This document shows, one piece after another, positions 58,388-62,634 of a stretch of DNA of 62,634 bases (position 1 is the first letter of the stretch; every line of letters starts with the position of its first letter). The position numbers and the translations under genes were made by a program. The stretch spans positions 1 through 62,634 of the forward strand of contig NZ_JAFFSX010000040.1 of assembly GCF_017948485.1 (NCBI RefSeq). The letters are read 5' to 3'. The DNA is from Streptomyces sp. GESEQ-35. Lineage in GTDB: Bacteria; Actinomycetota; Actinomycetes; Streptomycetales; Streptomycetaceae. The notes under the pieces are model-generated. The model searched no databases, was not told where the DNA came from, and was given only the letters and a program-made list of their open reading frames with translations.

Positions 58388-58432
58388 GCGCCCCGATAGG
58401 GGCGCGGGGAACTGCGCGACCAGCCACAACGG
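58388..58432. repeat. Dispersed palindromic repeat, copy 2
   Basis: 45 bases nearly identical to 29211-29254 (reverse orientation), differing by one indel/substitution in the hairpin loop and one base near the end. It starts with a GCGCCCC-GATA-GGGGCGC hairpin, lies downstream of the folD-DUF3017 operon, and may serve as its terminator. Confidence 0.75.
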
Positions 58433-58467
58433 ACCCGCAGACAAAGAACGAACGACCCCGCGGAGCG

Positions 58468-58983
58468 CTACGTATCGACAGTGAAGTGCAGCGTGTCCTT
58501 CAAAAACGGGATCACCAGCCACGGATTCGGCTGCACCATCATCGCCAGCAGCACGATCGCAAGCCCCAGCACCCCGTACGTGGCGATATCGGTGAAGCGC
58601 GACCGGACCGCAAGCATCCCCACCCCCGGCAGCACCCAGCGCAGCACCGCCCCACCGAGCAGGGCGACGCCGACCAGCAGCGTGCCGATGCGGAACGCGT
58701 CCAGCGCGGTCACCAGCAGGCCCACACCCACCAGGCCCAGCACGGCGAGCAGCGGCCACTGCCGGGCGGGCGCCGGGGCGTCACCGCCGGCGGCACGGCC
58801 GCCGCCCTCCGGACGCGCCGTGTCCTTGGTGAACAGCGGGAAGCGGCGGGTGACCCTCCGCGGCCTGCCCTCGGCGTCGGGCGCGCTGACGGGGTCCCGC
58901 ACTTCGAGTTCCTCGACGTCCGTGCCCTCGGCGGTCTCGTCGGCGTGTGCGGCCTTCTCCAGGTCGCTTCCCTCAGCCGACAC
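58468..58983 (-). CDS. DUF3017 membrane protein
   Basis: 171 aa. An acidic N-terminal region of about 75 residues is followed by three helices (WPLLAVLGLVGVGLLVTALD, GTLLVGVALLGGAVLRWVLP, DIATYGVLGLAIVLLAMMVQ) with GMLAVRSRFTDI between the last two. This is the DUF3017 layout that is regularly found immediately after folD in actinomycetes. The gene overlaps the folD 3' end by 11 bases. Function unknown. Confidence 0.85.
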   Translation of the reverse strand: MSAEGSDLEKAAHADETAEGTDVEELEVRDPVSAPDAEGRPRRVTRRFPLFTKDTARPEGGGRAAGGDAPAPARQWPLLAVLGLVGVGLLVTALDAFRIGTLLVGVALLGGAVLRWVLPGVGMLAVRSRFTDIATYGVLGLAIVLLAMMVQPNPWLVIPFLKDTLHFTVDT

Positions 58984-59827
58984 TGCGCTCCGCCGCCTCG
59001 ACCACGTTGACGAGCAGCTGCGCCCGGGTCATCGGGCCCACGCCGCCGGGGTTCGGGGAGATCCAGCCGGCGACCTTCGCGACGTCCGGGTGGACATCGC
59101 CGACGATCTTGCCCTCGGCGCTGCGCGAGACACCGACGTCCAGGACGGCGGCGCCCGGCTTCACGTCCTCGGGGCGGATCAGATGGGCGGAACCGGCGGC
59201 GGCGATGATGATGTCGGCGTTCTTCAGGTGCGCCGACAGGTCCCGCGTCCCCGTGTGGCACTGGGTCACGGTCGCGTTCTCGCTGCGCCGGGTCAGCAGC
59301 AGCGGCATCGGGCGGCCGATGGTGACACCGCGGCCGACGACCACGACCTCGGCGCCCTTGATCTCCACGCCGTAGCGGCGGAGCAGGGTCAGGACGCCGT
59401 TCGGGGTGCAGGGCAGCGGGGCCGGCTCGTTCAGGACGAGGCGGCCGAGGTTCATCGGGTGCAGGCCGTCCGCGTCCTTGTCCGGGTCCATCAGCTCCAG
59501 GATGCGGTTCTCGTCGATGCCCTTGGGGAGCGGCAGCTGGACGATGTAGCCGGTGCAGGCCGGGTCCTCGTTCAGCTCGCGGACGGCCGCCTCGATCTCC
59601 TCCTGGGTCGCCGTCGCGGGCAGCTCGCGCTGGATGGAGGCGATGCCGACCTGGGCGCAGTCGCGGTGCTTGCCGGCGACGTACTTCTGGCTGCCGGGGT
59701 CCTCCCCGACCAGGATCGTGCCGAGGCCGGGCGTGCTGCCCTTCTCCTTCAGCGCCGCCACGCGGGCGGTCAGATCGGACTTGATCGCGGCTGCGGTGGC
59801 CTTGCCATCGAGAATCTGGGCGGTCAT
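58973..59827 (-). CDS. folD: Methylenetetrahydrofolate dehydrogenase/cyclohydrolase
   Basis: 284 aa from ATG 59827 (GGGAG upstream); the open frame extends to 60124 without support. FolD signatures: LVGEDPGSQKYVAGKHRDCA (catalytic Lys), YIVQLPLPKGIDENRILELM, and the cofactor segment VVVGRGVTIGRPMPLLLTRR, then PNPGGVGPMTRAQLLVN. It interconverts 5,10-methylene-, methenyl- and 10-formyl-tetrahydrofolate, using the one-carbon unit produced by GlyA. I saw no ZTP riboswitch before it. Confidence 0.96.
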   Translation of the reverse strand: MTAQILDGKATAAAIKSDLTARVAALKEKGSTPGLGTILVGEDPGSQKYVAGKHRDCAQVGIASIQRELPATATQEEIEAAVRELNEDPACTGYIVQLPLPKGIDENRILELMDPDKDADGLHPMNLGRLVLNEPAPLPCTPNGVLTLLRRYGVEIKGAEVVVVGRGVTIGRPMPLLLTRRSENATVTQCHTGTRDLSAHLKNADIIIAAAGSAHLIRPEDVKPGAAVLDVGVSRSAEGKIVGDVHPDVAKVAGWISPNPGGVGPMTRAQLLVNVVEAAERSVG

Positions 59828-60101
59828 GGCTCCCATCTTCGCGGATGACGCCCTCCCGGTTCCAATCCGGGTCTCCCGTGGCCTTGGGCACCGTATCTCC
59901 ACCCGTATCCGCCCATGATCATCGATGTTGCACTTGCACAACACATAGGGAATGCGGCTGGACAAGTAAGAGGCGTCTAAAGAACGATGAGGCGCTAGTG
60001 CCGCGGGCAGTACCGGGGGGACGAACCGCATCCGTAGAACTTCCTCCGAGCTGTGCCTGCGTCGTCCCCGCACTGGATCAAAACGGAGGAAGGACCGCTC
60101 G

Positions 60102-60767
60102 ATGAGCTTCGGCGACCCGAACAACCCCTATGGCCCGCCCCAGGGCCAGCAGCCCGGCTACCCGCCGCAGCAGGGCTACCCGCCGCAGCAGCCCCCGGCC
60201 CAGCCGGGCTACGGCTATCCCCAGGGCGCCGCTCCCCAGCAGCCGCCCGCCTACGGCTACGCGCAGGGTCAGCCCGGCCAGCCCGCATACCCCGGTTACC
60301 CGGGATACCCCGGACACCCGGGCGGGAACGCGATGCCCCTCCAGATGCCCGGCCTGATGAAGACGGCGCGCGTGCTGCTCTTCATCCTCGCCGGCTTCCA
60401 GCTTCTGTTCGGTCTCATCGCCGGTATCGCCGTCGGCGCCGCCCAGGACCTGTCCAACGGCGTCGGCAGCGGCGACGACACCGACGCCCTGGCCGGCCTC
60501 GGCTTCCTGGCCGCCGGTCTCCTGCTCGTGCTGGGCGCGCTCTCGATTTTCCTGGGCGTCAAGTTCAAGAACGGTGGCAGCGGCATCCGCATCACCACGA
60601 TCGTGTACGCGTCGCTGATGGTCCTCGGCGGCATCGTCAACATCGTGAACGGCGCGAACGGCTCCGCGACCTTCGGCGGGCTCATCTCGCTCGCCTTCGC
60701 CGGCATCATCCTCGCCTCGATGGTCAACGGCGCGGCATCGGCCTGGTTCAACCGCCCGCGGTACTGA
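60102..60767 (+). CDS. Membrane protein with Pro/Gln/Tyr-rich N-terminal region
   Basis: 221 aa, GGAGGAAGGACC upstream of the ATG. Residues 1-75 are a flexible repeat region (YPPQQGYPPQQPPAQPGYGY, PAYPGYPGYPGHPGGN). Four helices follow (VLLFILAGFQLLFGLIAGIA, AGLGFLAAGLLLVLGALSIF, ITTIVYASLMVLGGIVNIVN, LISLAFAGIILASMVNGAAS). It resembles DUF4190/small Pro-rich membrane proteins of Streptomyces. Function unknown; a terminator follows. Confidence 0.8.
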   Translation: MSFGDPNNPYGPPQGQQPGYPPQQGYPPQQPPAQPGYGYPQGAAPQQPPAYGYAQGQPGQPAYPGYPGYPGHPGGNAMPLQMPGLMKTARVLLFILAGFQLLFGLIAGIAVGAAQDLSNGVGSGDDTDALAGLGFLAAGLLLVLGALSIFLGVKFKNGGSGIRITTIVYASLMVLGGIVNIVNGANGSATFGGLISLAFAGIILASMVNGAASAWFNRPRY

Positions 60768-60824
60768 ACGGGCCGGCCCGTGAACTCGACCGGCCGTCCG
60801 ATCGGTTCACGCCAATCATGTGCA

Positions 60825-60862
60825 AGGGCCGTGTCTCACCCGTGCAGGGGAGACACGGCCCT
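60825..60862. terminator. Terminator before the FHA-kinase operon
   Basis: 13-bp inverted repeat (AGGGCCGTGTCTC at 60825-60837, complement at 60850-60862) with a 12-base loop, 57 bases past the stop of the upstream gene. Confidence 0.8.
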
Positions 60863-60914
60863 GCTGCGTCGTCCTAATCTGAAGCGGTAGCCGCCAGGCA
60901 CGGGGAGACGCACC

Positions 60915-61661
60915 TTGTACAGCATCATTGTGGTACCGCCGCCGAGCGCGGAGGACGAACTCGACCGCCCGCAGATCCGGCTCGCCCCCGGTGAACGGCT
61001 CACCTTCGGGCGCGGCGCGGACAACGACCTGGAGATCGCCCACGACGGCGTCTCGCGCCGAGCGGGAGCCATCGCCGCGCAGGGCGCCTTCTGGATACTG
61101 AGCAACCTCAGCTCCAGTCAGACGTACGTCGTGGAGAACCCGGAGGGCGCGGGTGAACACATCAAGGTGGGGCCGGGACGACTGGACGCGCCCGTCCCCT
61201 TCGAGTTCTCGCGGATCGTGCTGCCCGCGGCCGGCGACCTGCTGCCGGTCGACGTCTGGGCACCGCGCCACGACTACCTCAGCACCGGGGGAGGCCTGGA
61301 CGGGGCGACCACCGCGCCCGCGTTCTCCTTCGACCGCACCAAACGCTACTTCGCCGTCCTCGCGGCCCTGTGCGAACCCCGCCTGCGCGGCGAACCGCAC
61401 GCCCCGCTGCCCACCATGGACCAGGTCGTCGAACGCCTGCGCCCCAACTGGCCCGCCGCGTCCCGCACTTCGGTGCAGTGGAACATCGACTACCTGGCCG
61501 TGAAGCTGCGTCTCAAGCCCGGCCCGGACACGGCGGACACCGGCCCGCGGCTCAACGGCAAGAAGGAGTCCCTGGTCTCCCTCGCCCTCCGCTTCGACCT
61601 CGTACGGGAGGACGACCTCGTCGTCCTGTCCGCCCCCTCCCCCGGCCGGGTGGCCCCGTGA
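60915..61661 (+). CDS. FHA-domain protein
   Basis: 248 aa from TTG 60915, with GGGGAGACGCACC upstream. The FHA fold occupies about 10-100, with phosphopeptide-loop residues LTFGRGADNDLEIAHDGVSR and a later SSSQTYVVEN. The C-terminal half (about 135-245) is a winged-helix-like region found with such kinases (PTMDQVVERLRPNWPAASRT, SLVSLALRFDLVREDDLVVL). It overlaps the kinase gene by four bases (GTGA), so it is a likely binding partner or substrate of that kinase. Confidence 0.88.
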   Translation: MYSIIVVPPPSAEDELDRPQIRLAPGERLTFGRGADNDLEIAHDGVSRRAGAIAAQGAFWILSNLSSSQTYVVENPEGAGEHIKVGPGRLDAPVPFEFSRIVLPAAGDLLPVDVWAPRHDYLSTGGGLDGATTAPAFSFDRTKRYFAVLAALCEPRLRGEPHAPLPTMDQVVERLRPNWPAASRTSVQWNIDYLAVKLRLKPGPDTADTGPRLNGKKESLVSLALRFDLVREDDLVVLSAPSPGRVAP

Positions 61662-62634
61662 CCGAGCCGTACGCCGTGCCGGTGCCGAAGGGGTACCGGG
61701 TGGGCCCGTGGGAGGTACGGGCGCCGATCGCCACGGGGGCGTTCGGGAGCGTGTACGAGGCGAGGCGGGTCGGAGACGACGAGGCCCTCCCGAAGACGGC
61801 CGCCCTGAAGTTCCTGCCCACCGGCACCGGAACCCCCCGACAACTGGCCCACCTGCGCGAACTGATCGAGCGTGAGGTCGAGTTGCACCGCAGGCTGAAG
61901 CAGCCGCGGCTGATCCGGATGTACGACACCTTCACCGTCGACGACCCGGCCCACCCCGCCCTCGACGGCGCCACGGTCCTCGTACTGGAGAAGGCGGAGG
62001 GGTCGCTGTCCGCCCTGCTCACGGCGGAGCCCGGCCCGGCCGCCGGTCCCGTCCTGCTCGCGCAGATCTGCGAGGGCCTGGCGCAGCTGCACCACGCCGG
62101 CTGGGTGCACGGAGATCTGAAACCGGCCAACGTCCTGCTGATGCGGGACGGTTCGGCCCGCCTCGCCGACTTCAACATGGCGGCGGAGCTGGAGGGCACG
62201 CACGCGTACACGCCAGCCTTCTCGACGCCCGACTACACGCCACCGGAGCTGCTCTGGTCGGAGATCGGCGAACGGGGCCGCCGTATCCGCCCGTCGGCCG
62301 ACGTCTGGGCCTTCGGTGTCCTCGCACATCTCGTGCTGACCGGCTCCTTCCCTCTGCCCGGCGGCACCCCGACGGCCCGCCGCGACGCGGCCGCCGCCTA
62401 CGCCCGCGGCACCGACGAGCTGCGTCTGTCGCCCGAACTCCCCGATGTCTGGCGGGAGGTCGTGCGGGACTGTCTGACCCGGACGCACGGCGACCGGATC
62501 GGGACGGAGGCGCTGCTGAGGCGGGGGGAGACCGCGGCGGGGGGCGGCCCGCCCCCCCCGCCCCCCCCGGCCCCGGCGCCGCCGCTCCCCCCCCCTCCCC
62601 ACCCCGCCCCCCCCCCCCGCCCCCCGCCCGCGGG
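61658..62634 (+). CDS. Serine/threonine protein kinase, 3' end not in window
   Basis: 325 codons from GTG 61658, open to the end. Kinase domain about 15-270: Gly loop IATGAFGSVYEARR, ATP lysine in TAALKFLP, helix-C Glu in EREVELHRRL, catalytic loop HGDLKPANVL, activation loop start ADFNMAAELEG and PSADVWAFGVLAHLVLTG. Two departures from canonical kinases are seen: H-G-D instead of H-R-D, and D-F-N instead of D-F-G. The last 35 codons are almost all Pro from a poly-C tract and are not trusted. Coupled to the FHA gene. Confidence 0.85.
   Translation, partial: MTEPYAVPVPKGYRVGPWEVRAPIATGAFGSVYEARRVGDDEALPKTAALKFLPTGTGTPRQLAHLRELIEREVELHRRLKQPRLIRMYDTFTVDDPAHPALDGATVLVLEKAEGSLSALLTAEPGPAAGPVLLAQICEGLAQLHHAGWVHGDLKPANVLLMRDGSARLADFNMAAELEGTHAYTPAFSTPDYTPPELLWSEIGERGRRIRPSADVWAFGVLAHLVLTGSFPLPGGTPTARRDAAAAYARGTDELRLSPELPDVWREVVRDCLTRTHGDRIGTEALLRRGETAAGGGPPPPPPPAPAPPLPPPPHPAPPPRPPPA

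Noticed and set aside
59828..60101. Possible riboswitch before folD
   Set aside because: I looked for the conserved ZTP blocks found before glyA and did not find them; the region holds only short AT-richer promoter-like sequence.
59828..60124. Longer folD start
   Set aside because: The extra 99 codons are Arg/Ser-rich with no family match, while ATG 59827 has GGGAG and the usual FolD N-terminus.
1..62634. CRISPR arrays, tRNA or rRNA genes, prophage or biosynthetic clusters
   Set aside because: No regularly spaced identical repeats with unique spacers, no cloverleaf or rRNA sequence, and no polyketide, peptide-synthetase or phage genes were seen. Almost all genes belong to housekeeping or envelope families.

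Overview
The window is chromosomal DNA from a high-GC actinomycete, almost certainly Streptomyces. Codons end strongly in G or C, GTG and TTG starts are frequent, genes overlap as ATGA/GTGA/TGATG, and there are many ECF sigma factors, XRE-membrane proteins and MarR/MocR regulators. Gene order matches, from memory and not by a search, the conserved core block around S. coelicolor SCO482x to SCO487x (folD, mdh, bet genes, glyA, trpS, dprE-type genes, D-Ala-D-Ala carboxypeptidase, sdhCDAB). Nothing looks like a phage, plasmid or secondary-metabolite cluster. I see no tRNA, rRNA or CRISPR array.

Left part (1-24.4 kb): the 5' end of a B12-dependent acyl-CoA mutase, an L,D-transpeptidase lipoprotein, two tandem paralogous ECF sigma/membrane-partner pairs, a secreted PGRP amidase with FG-GAP repeats, several small hypotheticals, a GH20 hexosaminidase, and a UraD-like protein that appears to lack its catalytic residues. 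Next come the succinate dehydrogenase operon sdhCDAB, further hypotheticals, an MMPL transporter with an unusual C-terminal domain, and a two-component system.

Middle (24.4-38.6 kb): cell-envelope genes (metallophosphoesterase, DacC-type carboxypeptidase, YihY/BrkB protein) lead into a divergent cluster that looks like a complete decaprenylphosphoryl-arabinose supply module: GtrA, UbiA-type phosphoribosyltransferase and PAP2 phosphatase on the minus strand, DprE1 and DprE2 on the plus strand. An 11-bp inverted repeat covers the dprE1 start codon. A MITE-like element, trpS, and an ECF sigma system with two matching GGGAACC/GTGTA promoters and two paralogous membrane-anchored secreted proteins follow. 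An 83-bp higher-order tandem repeat separates this block from glyA.

Right part (38.6-62.6 kb): glyA carries a recognisable ZTP (pfl) riboswitch. It is followed by ornithine aminotransferase, a glutathionylspermidine-synthase-like protein, a MocR/AhpD-like pair, a decayed RHH-antitoxin/MazF-like toxin pair, and a five-gene choline-to-betaine operon (betB, betA, proV-, fused proW-, proX-like) facing a MarR-GNAT regulator. The right end has mdh, two XRE-membrane proteins, folD, an FHA protein and a truncated Ser/Thr kinase running into a poly-C end that looks like poor sequence.

Together the genes are mostly housekeeping and envelope functions. The least ordinary parts are the DPA module with its start-codon hairpin, the autoregulated ECF regulon, the decayed toxin-antitoxin locus, the riboswitch and several repeat families.
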